From: Clostridium sp.
Lineage (GTDB): Bacteria; Bacillota; Clostridia; TANB77; CAG-508
Length of the DNA stretch: 64,000 nucleotides
Assembly (NCBI GenBank): GCA_018371855.1
Contig: JAHAKD010000005.1
Span: 62,001 to 126,000, forward strand
Direction: 5' to 3'
Positions within the stretch are counted from its first letter, which is position 1; the number at the start of each line of letters is the position of its first letter. The notes under the pieces were generated by a model. The model saw only the letters and a list, made by a program, of their open reading frames with translations, ran no database searches and was not told the DNA's origin. Shown here piece by piece: positions 42,478-51,914 of this stretch. The position numbers were made by a program, and so were the translations under genes.

Positions 42478-44931
42478 ATGACATATAAATTTACAAATAG
42501 TGCACAAAATGTATTAGAGATTGCAAAAGATATTGCAATAGACTTAGGACATAATTATATAGGAACAGAACATATATTATATGGTTTAACAGAAGAGGAA
42601 AATGGTGTTGCAAGTAAAGTATTAGAGAACCAAAACATAAATTCAGAAAATGTACTAAACGAAATAGAAAATTTAATAGGTAGAGATGAAGAACGAACTA
42701 TAACGAATTTAGGTTTTACACCAAGAACTAAAAGAGTGCTAGAAAATGCTTTTTTAGAAGCTAGGAAGCTAGATTCAGATTATATAGGAACAGAACATAT
42801 TTTAATAGGAATAATGAGAGAAGCAGATAGCATTGCAGTAAGAATTTTATTAGATTTAGGTATTAATCCACAAAAACTATATAATGAAATTGTAAAAGTA
42901 TTAGAAGAAGATGAAGATATCAACATGCAAGATGAAAATCAAAATAGGAAACAAGGAAGTTTTAATTCTACACCAACATTAAATCAATATGGAACAGATT
43001 TAACTAAAAGTGCAAGTCTTGGAAAATTAGATCCAGTAATAGGAAGAAAGAATGAAATAGAAAGAGTGATTCAAATTCTTTCTAGAAGAACTAAAAATAA
43101 TCCTTGTTTAATTGGTGAACCTGGTGTTGGCAAAACAGCAGTAGTAGAAGGACTAGCAGAAAAAATAGTTCAAGGTGATGTACCAGAAATATTAAAAGAT
43201 AAAAGAGTTGTAACAATAGATTTATCTAGTATGATTGCTGGTGCAAAATACAGAGGTGACTTTGAAGAAAGAATAAAGAAAGCTTTAAATGAGGTAAAAA
43301 AAGCTGGAGATGTAATATTATTTATAGATGAAATTCATACAATAGTAGGTGCTGGTTCAGCAGAAGGGGCTATTGATGCAGCTAATATTTTAAAACCATT
43401 ATTAGCCAGAGGTGAGATTCAATTAATTGGTGCTACAACTTTAAATGAATATAGAAAATACATAGAAAAAGATAGTGCATTAGAAAGAAGGTTTAGTCCT
43501 GTAACTGTTAGTGAACCAACACATGAAGAAACCGTAGAAATTTTAAAAGGTATAAGGGATAAATATGAAGCACATCATAATATAAAAATAACTGATGAAG
43601 CTATTAAGGCTGCTGTAGAATTGTCAAGCAGATATATAAATGATAGATTTTTACCAGATAAAGCTATAGATTTGGTAGATGAAGCGTCTTCTAAAATGAG
43701 ACTTTCTTCTTTAGAAGAGCCAGAAAGCTTGAAAGAGATGGAAGCTAAAATTGAAAAAATGAACCAAGAAAAAGAAGCAGCTGTAAAAGTTCAAAAATTT
43801 GAAAAAGCTGCAAAAATAAGAGATGAAGTAAATAAATTAAAAGAAGAGTTAAAAAACGAAAGAAGCAAATGGAAGGATAAAAAGACAAAAACAATACCAA
43901 AATTAACAGAGGAAAATATTGCTAAGGTAATTGCAAATTGGACTGGAATTCCAGCAGCAAAAATCACTCAGGATGAAAATAAGAAATTAAAGAATTTAGA
44001 TAAAGAATTGCATAAAAGAGTAATTGGTCAAAATGAAGCAGTAGATGCGGTGGCAAAAGCTATAAGAAGAAGTAGAGTAGGACTTAAAAATCCTAATAGA
44101 CCGATAGGCTCATTTTTATTCTTAGGACCAACAGGTGTTGGTAAAACAGAATTATCTAAAGCATTGGCAGAAAACTTATTTGGAACAGAAGATGCTATGA
44201 TTAGAGTAGATATGTCAGAATTTATGGAACCACATTCTGTTGCTAAATTAATTGGTGCACCTCCAGGATATGTTGGTTTTGATGATGGAGGACAATTAAC
44301 TGAAAAAATAAGAAGAAAACCATATTCTGTAATATTATTTGATGAAATAGAAAAAGCTCATCCAGATGTTATGAATATGTTGTTACAAATTCTAGAAGAT
44401 GGTAGATTAACAGATAGCCAAGGAAGAACGGTTAACTTTAAAAATACAGTAATAATTATGACATCAAATATAGGTGCAAGATTAATTACAGAAAAGAAAG
44501 CTTTTGGTTTTACTAATTCGGAAGAAAATGATGAAGTCAAGGAATATGAAGATATTAAGAAAAATGTAATGACAGAATTGAAGAAACAATTAAGACCAGA
44601 ATTTATAAATCGTATCGATGATATTATAGTATTCCATAAATTAAATGATGAAGAAATAAATAGCATTATAGATTTACTATTAAAAAATGTAGAGCAAAGA
44701 TTAGTAGAGCAAGGTTTAAATATTAAAATTGATAAATCTGTTAAAGAACTAATTGCTAAAAAAGGTGTAGACAAAGAATTTGGTGCTAGACCACTTCGTA
44801 GAGCAATACAAAATATCGTAGAAGACAAATTAGCAGAAGAAATATTAGATGGAAATATTAAACCTGGACTAGAAGCTAAATTAGTTGTTAAAGATGATAA
44901 GGTGGAATTAAAAGTAAGAGCGACTAAATAA
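42478..44931 (+). CDS. clpC: AAA+ unfoldase ClpC
   Basis: ClpC unfolds proteins and feeds them to ClpP. It has two N-terminal Clp repeats (FTNSAQNVLEIAKDIA and FTPRTKRVLENAFLEA), AAA module 1 with Walker A GEPGVGKTAV, a middle coiled coil with a UVR motif (KVQKFEKAAKIRDEV), AAA module 2 with GPTGVGKTELSKAL, and a D2-small domain. The ClpP-binding loop region is in the second module. ATG 42478 gives 817 residues and stands nine bases from AGGAGG, while ATG 42472 is only three bases away. Last gene of the CtsR operon. Confidence 0.97.
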   Translation: MTYKFTNSAQNVLEIAKDIAIDLGHNYIGTEHILYGLTEEENGVASKVLENQNINSENVLNEIENLIGRDEERTITNLGFTPRTKRVLENAFLEARKLDSDYIGTEHILIGIMREADSIAVRILLDLGINPQKLYNEIVKVLEEDEDINMQDENQNRKQGSFNSTPTLNQYGTDLTKSASLGKLDPVIGRKNEIERVIQILSRRTKNNPCLIGEPGVGKTAVVEGLAEKIVQGDVPEILKDKRVVTIDLSSMIAGAKYRGDFEERIKKALNEVKKAGDVILFIDEIHTIVGAGSAEGAIDAANILKPLLARGEIQLIGATTLNEYRKYIEKDSALERRFSPVTVSEPTHEETVEILKGIRDKYEAHHNIKITDEAIKAAVELSSRYINDRFLPDKAIDLVDEASSKMRLSSLEEPESLKEMEAKIEKMNQEKEAAVKVQKFEKAAKIRDEVNKLKEELKNERSKWKDKKTKTIPKLTEENIAKVIANWTGIPAAKITQDENKKLKNLDKELHKRVIGQNEAVDAVAKAIRRSRVGLKNPNRPIGSFLFLGPTGVGKTELSKALAENLFGTEDAMIRVDMSEFMEPHSVAKLIGAPPGYVGFDDGGQLTEKIRRKPYSVILFDEIEKAHPDVMNMLLQILEDGRLTDSQGRTVNFKNTVIIMTSNIGARLITEKKAFGFTNSEENDEVKEYEDIKKNVMTELKKQLRPEFINRIDDIIVFHKLNDEEINSIIDLLLKNVEQRLVEQGLNIKIDKSVKELIAKKGVDKEFGARPLRRAIQNIVEDKLAEEILDGNIKPGLEAKLVVKDDKVELKVRATK

Positions 44932-44936
44932 TAAAA

Positions 44937-45137
44937 TAGGAATTTAGGGTGTATTCTTACATGCAGGGAGTAACTATTTATTATGATAATTGAGCTTGGT
45001 ACATTGTTCAGAGTAAGGCTCTTATGTGAAAACAGAGACTGGGGAGTAATAGCAAATGCAAAAACTTCCCAGTTTTTGCATTATATAGTGTACATAATAA
45101 TGTAAGTGAAATTCAAAATCTATGATTTTTATACTAA
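44937..45137. other. Gene-free structured stretch between clpC and dapB
   Basis: No gene is seen. It begins with a degenerate half-copy of the palindromic repeat (TAGGAATTTAGGG at 44937). Two mutually exclusive hairpins follow: ACTGGGGAG/CTTCCCAGT (45038-45073, then TTTT) and the perfect AATGCAAAAACT/AGTTTTTGCATT (45055-45082). GAGCTT and AAGGCTC form a further possible stem upstream. The layout resembles the end of a regulatory RNA, but no regulated gene lies downstream on the plus strand. Confidence 0.45.
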
Positions 45138-45141
45138 TAAT

Positions 45142-45186
45142 AAAAATAGCCCGTGCTTTTATTATAAAACACGAGCTGTTTTTTAT
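45142..45186. terminator. Terminator of dapB
   Basis: AGCCCGTGCTTTTA pairs with TAAAACACGAGCT with two mismatches; T runs lie on both exits, and it serves the minus-strand dapB. Confidence 0.75.
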
Positions 45187-45935
45187 TTATTATTAATTAA
45201 ATCATTCATATTATACATTCCATTTTCTTTATTAACTATGTATTTACCAGCCATAACAGCACCATTTGCAAAAACAGTTCTAGAATAGCATTTATGTGTT
45301 ATTTCTAATGTTTCGTGTTCACCAAAGAATTGTACTGTATGTTCACCTACAATATTTCCACCTCTAATAGAAGAAAATCCAATTTCTAATTTATGTCTTT
45401 TTTCATGTTTGTTATGTCTATCAAATTCATAAACCATTTGATTATCTTTAGCAGAATTAATACTATCAGCTAAAAATAAAGCTGTTCCACTTGGACTATC
45501 TATTTTTCTATTATGATGTGTTTCTATAATTTCTATATCAGTATCTGGCAATTCTTTTGCTAAAGAAGCTACGATTTTAGCCATTAAGTTTATATCATAT
45601 GACATATTGGCAGATTTAAAAATAGGAATGTCTTTGGAATAATCTTCTATTTCTTTTAATTGTTCATCCGCAAAACCAGTTGTAGCAATAACAACAGGAA
45701 CATGATTTTCTTTAGCATATTTTAAAATATTTAAAGTAGCAACAGGAACAGAAAAGTCAATTATAACATCTGGTTTTTCTTCTATTTCTGAAGTATTTGT
45801 ATAGACTGGGTATGTATAAATTCCAGTATTTTCTTTATCAACACCACCAAGAAGTAATACATCTTTATCAGAATCTATTACATTTGCAACTTCTTGTCCC
45901 ATTTTACCATTTATTCCATTTATTAATACTTTCAT
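45183..45935 (-). CDS. dapB: 4-hydroxy-tetrahydrodipicolinate reductase
   Basis: DapB reduces the product of DapA in the diaminopimelate/lysine pathway, using NAD(P)H. The N-terminal Rossmann motif is INGINGKMGQEV, the motif ATTGFADEQL follows, and the active-site block is ETHHNRKIDSPSGTA with catalytic His and Lys. Length 250 is typical. It is on the same strand as dapA (46627) and asd (48177), with an HD-domain gene between dapB and dapA. Start has weak AAAGGA spacing. Confidence 0.96.
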   Translation of the reverse strand: MKVLINGINGKMGQEVANVIDSDKDVLLLGGVDKENTGIYTYPVYTNTSEIEEKPDVIIDFSVPVATLNILKYAKENHVPVVIATTGFADEQLKEIEDYSKDIPIFKSANMSYDINLMAKIVASLAKELPDTDIEIIETHHNRKIDSPSGTALFLADSINSAKDNQMVYEFDRHNKHEKRHKLEIGFSSIRGGNIVGEHTVQFFGEHETLEITHKCYSRTVFANGAVMAGKYIVNKENGMYNMNDLINNK

Positions 45936-45997
45936 TTTTAATTATATCCTTTCTATATCGCCAAAGGTAATTAGATTATTACTAGTGATAATGCAAA

Positions 45998-46540
45998 TTA
46001 AAATCTTACAAAAAAGATAGTTAAAAAAATATATGCATATCTATAAATCATTCTTAATTTATATTTCTTATTTAAATATTTAAAAAACTCAACTGTAGCA
46101 CAATATTTGTCTACAAATGTTACTATATAACTTTCCATATATTTAGGGAATTTTATAGTTAAAGGCCACATATGTTTTACAATTACGTCTTTCTCTAATT
46201 CATTTAACGTGAAATTTTTTAAAGAATTTTTTAATGCGATTTTAGGATGAGAAAAAGCATGTAATTCCTTAAAAGAGTTAACATTTCTAGGTTCATGCCA
46301 ATCATATAAAAAGAAATCATGAAGCATTGCAGCGCGAGTAGCAGAAAAATAATCTAGTTTGAATTTTTTACATATTAAATAAGTATAATATGCAACATGT
46401 AAGCAGTGATTATAACATGACGTGCTAGAATGTTGCATATAATTATTCATCTCTTTTACCTTTTCATTTAAGCGAATATCATTTATTATATTTTTAAATT
46501 CTAAATAATTTTCTTCATTTTTTAATTTTTTAAAAAACAT
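45998..46540 (-). CDS. HD-domain phosphohydrolase-like protein
   Basis: This 180-residue protein has an HD-domain pattern: HCLHVAYYTYLICKKF with the first His, then the AAMLHDFFLYDWHEP doublet, and IVTFVDKYCATVEF with the late Asp. It resembles small predicted HD phosphohydrolases of the Bacillota. Its substrate is unknown. The gene sits between dapB and dapA on the same strand, but nothing in it suggests a role in lysine synthesis, and the short gaps allow co-transcription. The C-terminus is hydrophobic (IYRYAYIFLTIFFVRF). Confidence 0.8.
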   Translation of the reverse strand: MFFKKLKNEENYLEFKNIINDIRLNEKVKEMNNYMQHSSTSCYNHCLHVAYYTYLICKKFKLDYFSATRAAMLHDFFLYDWHEPRNVNSFKELHAFSHPKIALKNSLKNFTLNELEKDVIVKHMWPLTIKFPKYMESYIVTFVDKYCATVEFFKYLNKKYKLRMIYRYAYIFLTIFFVRF

Positions 46541-46626
46541 TTATTCACATCCCATAAAATTAATATTTACTCCTAATATATATTATATCATCCAAGAGTT
46601 ATTATGTGAATAAAGTTAATTAAATC

Positions 46627-47517
46627 TTAACAATTAATTAATCCAAAATTTTTTAAAGAAGTTTTTAATTTTTCTTGATTTTTTTCAGATAATCTAACTA
46701 ATGGAAGTCTAGGAACTCCAAAATTATATCCAATCATATTTAAAGCTTCTTTTACAGGGATAGGGTTTACCTCGCAGAATAAACTTTCTACTAAATCTAT
46801 TGCATCTAATTGCATTTGTGTTGCCTCTGCAATATTTCCATCAAAGAAATTTTGAACCATATCATGTGTATATTTTGGTGCAACATTTGAAAGAACAGAT
46901 ATAACACCAAGCCCACCTAAAGATAAAATTGGAACGATTTGGTCATCATTTCCAGAATATATATGTAAATTGTCTTTACATAGAGATGCAATTTTTGCAA
47001 CTTGTGAAATATTACCACTAGCTTCTTTTACAGCTACAATATTTGGGATTTTAGAAAGCTCTAAACAAGTTTCTGGAGTAATATTTACACCTGTTCTACT
47101 AGATACGCTATATACAATTATAGGTAAAGAAGTAGAAGTAGCTATTGCTTTATAATGTTCTACTAATCCTGCTTGAGTAGTTTTATTATAATATGGTGTT
47201 ACAACAAGTAGTGCGTCTGCTCCAACTGATTCTGCATATTTAGACATTTCTATTGCAGATGCAGTATTATTAGAACCTGTTCCAGCAATTACTGGAATTC
47301 TACCATTAACCTTATCTATAGCATATTTAATGGTATCTTTCTTTTCTTGTTCTGTCATTGTAGAAGATTCACCAGTAGTACCACATACTATAATACTATC
47401 AACACCTTCCGAAATTTGAAATTCTATTAATTTCCCAAATTCTTCAAAATTTACGCCATCTTTGGTAAATGGTGTGGAGATGGCAGTACCACAACCTTTA
47501 AAAATAATTTTTTTCAT
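46627..47517 (-). CDS. dapA: 4-hydroxy-tetrahydrodipicolinate synthase
   Basis: DapA condenses pyruvate with aspartate semialdehyde, the first committed step to diaminopimelate and lysine. The TIM barrel shows GCGTAISTPFTKDGV at the start, CGTTGESSTM, the Tyr in IVYSVSSRTG with the substrate-binding Arg, and the Schiff-base Lys in VAVKEASGN. Length 296 is typical. The usual YNxPxR motif is here YSVSSR. It is divergent from the DtxR-type regulator gene. Confidence 0.96.
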   Translation of the reverse strand: MKKIIFKGCGTAISTPFTKDGVNFEEFGKLIEFQISEGVDSIIVCGTTGESSTMTEQEKKDTIKYAIDKVNGRIPVIAGTGSNNTASAIEMSKYAESVGADALLVVTPYYNKTTQAGLVEHYKAIATSTSLPIIVYSVSSRTGVNITPETCLELSKIPNIVAVKEASGNISQVAKIASLCKDNLHIYSGNDDQIVPILSLGGLGVISVLSNVAPKYTHDMVQNFFDGNIAEATQMQLDAIDLVESLFCEVNPIPVKEALNMIGYNFGVPRLPLVRLSEKNQEKLKTSLKNFGLINC

Positions 47518-47669
47518 AATAACATCTCCTATAGAGATTTTTTAGCCTATATAATTATATGTAGCTATTTTCTATGTTATTATATGATAAAATTAGTAAA
47601 AAATAAATAATTTATGGAAAAAATATATATAATGATATATAATTATTAACATATAAAAGGAGGAGAACA

Positions 47670-48113
47670 ATGACAGCATCTCAAGAAGATTATTTAAAAT
47701 CAATATATATATTAATATTACATAAAAATGAAGCAAGGGTTACAGATATTGCAGACTATTTGCAAGTTAGTAAAGCAAGTGTAAATAGAGCATTAAAATC
47801 ACTAAAAGAATTAGAACTTGTGGATTATGAAACATATGGAGAAATAAAATTAACAGAAAAGGGAAAAGAAGAAGCAACTAACATTATAAAAAAACATAAT
47901 GTCTTAAAAGCATTTTTAATCCAAATTTTAAATGTTAATAGCGAAACAGCAGAAGAGGAAGCAAAGAAAATGAAACATGCTATTTCAGAAGATACTGTAA
48001 ATAAATTTTCTGACTATATTAAAAGTATTATAAAAGTAGATGAACTAAAATGTAACTATAGTCCAGAAAATGAGAGATGTCAAAATTGTATAAAGTTAAA
48101 AAAGAAAAAATAA
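47670..48113 (+). CDS. DtxR/MntR-family metal-dependent regulator
   Basis: The 147-residue protein has an N-terminal winged helix (RVTDIADYLQVSKASVNRAL) and a helical dimerisation/metal-binding region with HNVLKAFLIQIL and KMKHAISEDTVNKF, as in DtxR/IdeR/MntR. It ends with a Cys-rich segment (CNYSPENERCQNCIKL), common in clostridial members. It would repress metal-uptake genes when Fe2+ or Mn2+ is plentiful. No metal transporter gene is near. The gene has its own AAAGGAGG site and terminator. Confidence 0.87.
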   Translation: MTASQEDYLKSIYILILHKNEARVTDIADYLQVSKASVNRALKSLKELELVDYETYGEIKLTEKGKEEATNIIKKHNVLKAFLIQILNVNSETAEEEAKKMKHAISEDTVNKFSDYIKSIIKVDELKCNYSPENERCQNCIKLKKKK

Positions 48114-48141
48114 TCGCAAATATATTTGCGATTATTTTTAA
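48109..48141 (+). terminator. Terminator of the DtxR-type gene
   Basis: AATAATCGCAAA/TTTGCGATTATT, a perfect 12-bp stem with a TATA loop, overlaps the stop codon and ends in a T run. Confidence 0.85.
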
Positions 48142-48156
48142 CACTAAAAAAATTGG

Positions 48157-48187
48157 TAATGGAAAAAAGAACGTTCCTAAATCCCTA
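48157..48187. repeat. Interspersed palindromic repeat, copy 5 (T-rich variant, minus orientation)
   Basis: Read on the minus strand it is TAGGGATTTAGGAACGTTC followed by a T run and CCATTA, like the copy at 11783-11815. Its first bases supply the last codons and stop of asd (ATA GGG ATT TAG). Confidence 0.7.
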
Positions 48188-49169
48188 TCAATTTTTCCAC
48201 TATTTGTATTGCATTAGATGCAGCACCTTTTCTTATATTATCTGCAACTACCCAAAGGTTGACACCATTTTCAACACTAAAGTCTCTTCTAATTCTTCCA
48301 ACAAAAACTTCGTCATGACCAGTGGCGTTAGTTGCTAATGGGTAAATTTCAGAAGATGGATCATCTTGAACAATTATTCCTTCAAAACTTTTTAATGTTT
48401 CTACTAATTCAGAAAGGTCAAATGTTTTTTCAAATTCAACATTTATAGATTCACTATGTGAATTTTCTACTGGAACCCTAACAGTGGTTGCAGTTATTTT
48501 TAAATCTGGTTTCTTTAAAATTTTTCTTGTTTCGTTTATCATTTTTATTTCTTCTTTAGTATAACCATTTTCTGTGAATACATCTATATGTGGTAAACAA
48601 TTATTATATATTGGATATGGAAATTTTTCTAATTTGTTAATTCCTTTTCTACCATTTTCTAAATCATTTAATCCTTTTTGACCTGCACCAGAAACAGCTT
48701 GATATGTAGAATATACTATTCTTTTTATTGTATATTTATTATCTAAAGCTTTTAATGGTAATACAGCTTGAATAGTAGAACAATTTGGATTTGCAATTAT
48801 TCCATGATTATTTATAATTTCCTCTGGATTAACTTCTGGTACAACTAATGGCACATCTTTATCCATTCTAAATGCACTACTGTTGTCTACTACAATACAA
48901 CCTTTAGACGCTGCAATTGGAGCATATTTTTTAGCTGTTTCACCACCAGCAGAAAATATTGCAAAATCAAAACCTTCGTCAAAAGAATGTTCATTTAATT
49001 CCTTTATAACGTATTCTTTATTCATAAAATTAACTTTTTTGCCAGCAGATTTACTTGAGGCAAACAAAACGTATTCACTAATTGGTAGTTTTTTCTCTTC
49101 TAATACTTTTAGTGCAGTTCTACCAACTACACCTGTAGCACCTACAATTGCTAATTTGTAATTTTTCAT
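48177..49169 (-). CDS. asd: Aspartate-semialdehyde dehydrogenase
   Basis: Asd makes aspartate semialdehyde from aspartyl phosphate, feeding DapA and the threonine/methionine branch. The Rossmann motif VGATGVVGRT is at the N-terminus, the catalytic Cys in IANPNCSTIQ, SGAGQKGLNDL follows, and the catalytic His is in VPVENSHSESINV. ATG 49169 after GAGGTG gives 330 residues; the ten extra upstream codons are not conserved. The last codons and stop lie within a repeat element. Confidence 0.96.
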   Translation of the reverse strand: MKNYKLAIVGATGVVGRTALKVLEEKKLPISEYVLFASSKSAGKKVNFMNKEYVIKELNEHSFDEGFDFAIFSAGGETAKKYAPIAASKGCIVVDNSSAFRMDKDVPLVVPEVNPEEIINNHGIIANPNCSTIQAVLPLKALDNKYTIKRIVYSTYQAVSGAGQKGLNDLENGRKGINKLEKFPYPIYNNCLPHIDVFTENGYTKEEIKMINETRKILKKPDLKITATTVRVPVENSHSESINVEFEKTFDLSELVETLKSFEGIIVQDDPSSEIYPLATNATGHDEVFVGRIRRDFSVENGVNLWVVADNIRKGAASNAIQIVEKLIGI

Positions 49170-49321
49170 ATTAAGCACCTCGGCTTTTAGTAATAACAAG
49201 AATTATAGTTATAATTTCTTATATTACATATTATATTCTAAAGTGTAAAAAAATGCTAGTTAAAACTAACAAATATATGATAGAATGTTGTCGAAATACA
49301 AAAGATATAGGAGGGGATTAA

Positions 49322-51277
49322 ATGAAAAAGAAAATAGCAGTAATAATAGCTATATTATTAGTAGTTGCTTTTGTTATTGGAATTACATTATCAAATCTAA
49401 GATTTGAAGGAGATCTAACAGAAATAAGTTCAGAGAAACAATTGCAAAAAATAGTAGATAGAGATAATTTGGCGGAAGATATTGCATCGGTTTTTATATG
49501 TCCATTAATAGCAGTGCCTACCCGTAGTTTTTCGGAAAAAATTATAGAAGATGCGAGTTCTAATGAACCGTATAATGGTGGGCTTGAACTAGACGACATA
49601 ACTGTTGATGAAAGTAATGAAAAAAATAGTGATTCTGTATTTTCAGGTACGACTACTGACTCAAGTAAATCAACTTACTCAACAACAAATATACAAGTAG
49701 AAAATGTGGATGAGGCAGATATAGTTAAAACAGATGGGTATTATATATACTCTATTGCAGATGACACAGTTTATATAACATATGCAAAGAATCCAAACGA
49801 AATGAATATTGTAGCAAAAATAGAAGAGCCATTAAGTAGCCTATATCCAGAAGATTTAATACTGCAAAATAATAAATTAATAATTATATCTGGTAATACT
49901 GCTAAAACAGTTGTTAAAATTTATGATTTGTCAGATATAGAAAATCCAAATAAAATAAAAGAATTCGAAATAAACAAAGAATATTATACATCAAGATATA
50001 TAAATGGTAACTTATATGTAATTTCATCAGGAAGAATAAGAGATGAAGGTAATTTAGAATATGTGGAGGATGGAGCTACTATAACTCCAGAAAAACCAAA
50101 TGCGTATAAGATAAATGATTTAAACACAAGTATGCAGACAATTATAGCTTCATATAATTTGAATTCACCAGAAAATAAAATTAAAGTTCAATCATACTTA
50201 ATGGATGTTGAAAATGCATATATTTCAGAAAAAAATATGTACTTGATTGATAATGGATATAGTGGAAGCAGAAAAGTAGAATTTACAGATATATTTGGAA
50301 TAAAAGGTCTTTTGGGTATTGGAGATGCCATTCAAGGAGATAATAGAACATATGGCACTAATATATATAAATTTAATTTTAAAGAAGATGGAAGTGTAGT
50401 ATATCAAACTAAAAACCAGCTTGTAGGAACAACAATAGACCAATTTTCGCTAGATGAAAAAGATGATAATTTAAGAATTGCATTATATACAACAAATGGT
50501 TCAAGAGTAGTAGTGTTAGATAATGATTTAGAACAATTAGGAGAAACAGAATATCTTGCTAAAGGTGAAAAAATGTATTCAGCAAGATTTGTAGGGGATA
50601 GAGCATATCTGGTAACATATAAAAATATGGATCCATTGTATTCTATAGATTTAAGTGACCCAGAAAATCCAAAAGCTTTAGGTACTTTAAAGATTCCTGG
50701 ATATAGTACATATTTGCAGCCATATGATGAAAATCATATTATTGGTTTTGGATTTCAAACAGAAGAGACTGTTAAAAGAAATTCATTAGGAAGAGTTACT
50801 TCAACTTCTGCAAAAGTTATGGGAATGAAAATGGCATTATTTGATGTTTCAGATATAAATAATCCTAAAATGATATCAGAGGAAGTAATTGGAGATGCTA
50901 GGACGAATTCTACTGTTTTAGAAAATCATAAATCTCTATTATTAGACAAAGAAAGAAATCTATTAGCAATTCCTATAAAAAATTATACGACAGATTTAAG
51001 TGTTACAGAAAACGATGATATATTTTCTGCAACAAATTTATATACAAGTTACTTAAAAAGTAGAACATATAATAAAGTTGGATATGCAGTATATAGCTTG
51101 GATATAGCAAATGGATTTAATTTAAGAGGAATAATAACACATGATGTTAATTCAGAGGACTATACTTCAGATATTAGAGGTTTATACATAGATGATATAT
51201 TATATACTGTTTCAAATAAAGAAATTAAAGCAAATAATATAAATACATTAGAAGAAATAAAAGAGATTTTGTTTTAG
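49322..51277 (+). CDS. Secreted or anchored beta-propeller protein (PF09826-like)
   Basis: The 651-residue protein begins with a membrane helix or uncleaved signal (about residues 5-25) and has no lipobox. After a Ser/Thr-rich spacer comes the hallmark YSTTNIQVENVDEADIVKTD, then many beta-strand repeats (for example MNIVAKIEEPLSSLYPEDL, YLVTYKNMDPLYSIDLSDPE), typical of the beta-propeller domain family PF09826. The role of this family is not established; an extracellular position is inferred. Start follows GGAGGGG. A DUF4190 membrane-protein gene follows after 14 bases. Confidence 0.87.
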   Translation: MKKKIAVIIAILLVVAFVIGITLSNLRFEGDLTEISSEKQLQKIVDRDNLAEDIASVFICPLIAVPTRSFSEKIIEDASSNEPYNGGLELDDITVDESNEKNSDSVFSGTTTDSSKSTYSTTNIQVENVDEADIVKTDGYYIYSIADDTVYITYAKNPNEMNIVAKIEEPLSSLYPEDLILQNNKLIIISGNTAKTVVKIYDLSDIENPNKIKEFEINKEYYTSRYINGNLYVISSGRIRDEGNLEYVEDGATITPEKPNAYKINDLNTSMQTIIASYNLNSPENKIKVQSYLMDVENAYISEKNMYLIDNGYSGSRKVEFTDIFGIKGLLGIGDAIQGDNRTYGTNIYKFNFKEDGSVVYQTKNQLVGTTIDQFSLDEKDDNLRIALYTTNGSRVVVLDNDLEQLGETEYLAKGEKMYSARFVGDRAYLVTYKNMDPLYSIDLSDPENPKALGTLKIPGYSTYLQPYDENHIIGFGFQTEETVKRNSLGRVTSTSAKVMGMKMALFDVSDINNPKMISEEVIGDARTNSTVLENHKSLLLDKERNLLAIPIKNYTTDLSVTENDDIFSATNLYTSYLKSRTYNKVGYAVYSLDIANGFNLRGIITHDVNSEDYTSDIRGLYIDDILYTVSNKEIKANNINTLEEIKEILF

Positions 51278-51291
51278 TAAGGGGGATAAAT

Positions 51292-51555
51292 ATGGGAAAA
51301 GTTTATGAAAAAGAAGTAAAACATTATTCTGGAATGCCAGCAGCATCTTTAACATTAGGCATTATATCTATACTTACAATTATATTTTGGTATATGTCTT
51401 TAATTACAGGAATTTTAGCAATAGTTTTTGGAGTAAAATCTATACATAGAACTAATAGTAAATTAGGAAAAGCAGGAATGGTATTAGGTATTATAGGTGT
51501 TTGCTTATGTTGTTTTATATATTTATGGTTTATACTTGCAATTTTAATGCAATAA
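51292..51555 (+). CDS. DUF4190-type small membrane protein
   Basis: An 87-residue protein with two membrane helices, in the DUF4190 pattern: ASLTLGIISILTII, ILAIVFGVKSIHR, GKAGMVLGIIGVCL. The N-terminal 17 residues are polar and cytoplasmic or external. Function is unknown. It follows the beta-propeller gene by 14 bases with its own AAGGGGG site, so both are probably made together in the envelope. Confidence 0.82.
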   Translation: MGKVYEKEVKHYSGMPAASLTLGIISILTIIFWYMSLITGILAIVFGVKSIHRTNSKLGKAGMVLGIIGVCLCCFIYLWFILAILMQ

Positions 51556-51560
51556 AACTC

Positions 51561-51588
51561 TTGCAAAATGAAAAAATCATGGTATAAT
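51561..51588 (+). promoter_or_regulatory. Promoter of the T-box/ileS transcript
   Basis: TTGCAA at 51561-51566 and TATAAT at 51583-51588 are 16 bases apart, just before the leader. Confidence 0.6.
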
Positions 51589-51594
51589 AATTAC

Positions 51595-51845
51595 ATCATA
51601 AAAAAAGACAAAATGAGGATAACACAGTTATAAATTAGTCTTTAAGAGAGCTAGATGTATGCTGAAATTCTAGTAAGATAAAATATAATTGTTATCACCT
51701 TATATGTTGCAAAACTGAACTAATAGTAAGTTTTGTCGTATGTTCTGCGTTAAAGAAATTAGAGAGAATAACGTAAGTTATTAAATTAGGTGGTACCGCG
51801 GAAATTATGCCCTTTTCGTCCTAAACAGGATGAAAAGGGCTTTTT
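51595..51845 (+). promoter_or_regulatory. T-box riboswitch leader, isoleucine type
   Basis: The conserved T-box AGGTGGTACCGCGG lies at 51788-51801, followed by the terminator stem GCCCTTTTCGTCCT/AGGATGAAAAGGGC (51809-51840) and a T run. The specifier candidate is ATC (Ile) at 51694-51696 in GTT-ATC-ACC. Uncharged tRNA-Ile would favour antitermination and read-through into ileS. Confidence 0.96.
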
Positions 51846-51914
51846 GATTGATTTCGCAAACTTAAATTTATTTAAAGTGAAATCCTTAATAAAAATAAAG
51901 AAGGAGGAATTAGA

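Noticed and set aside
45005..45018. GTTCAGAGTAAGG as a group I intron R element
   Set aside because: No matching P, Q or S elements were found around it, so the resemblance is probably chance.
47518..47669. Lysine riboswitch upstream of dapA
   Set aside because: The spacer is only 152 bases and shared with the divergent regulator; none of the conserved lysine-aptamer blocks is visible.
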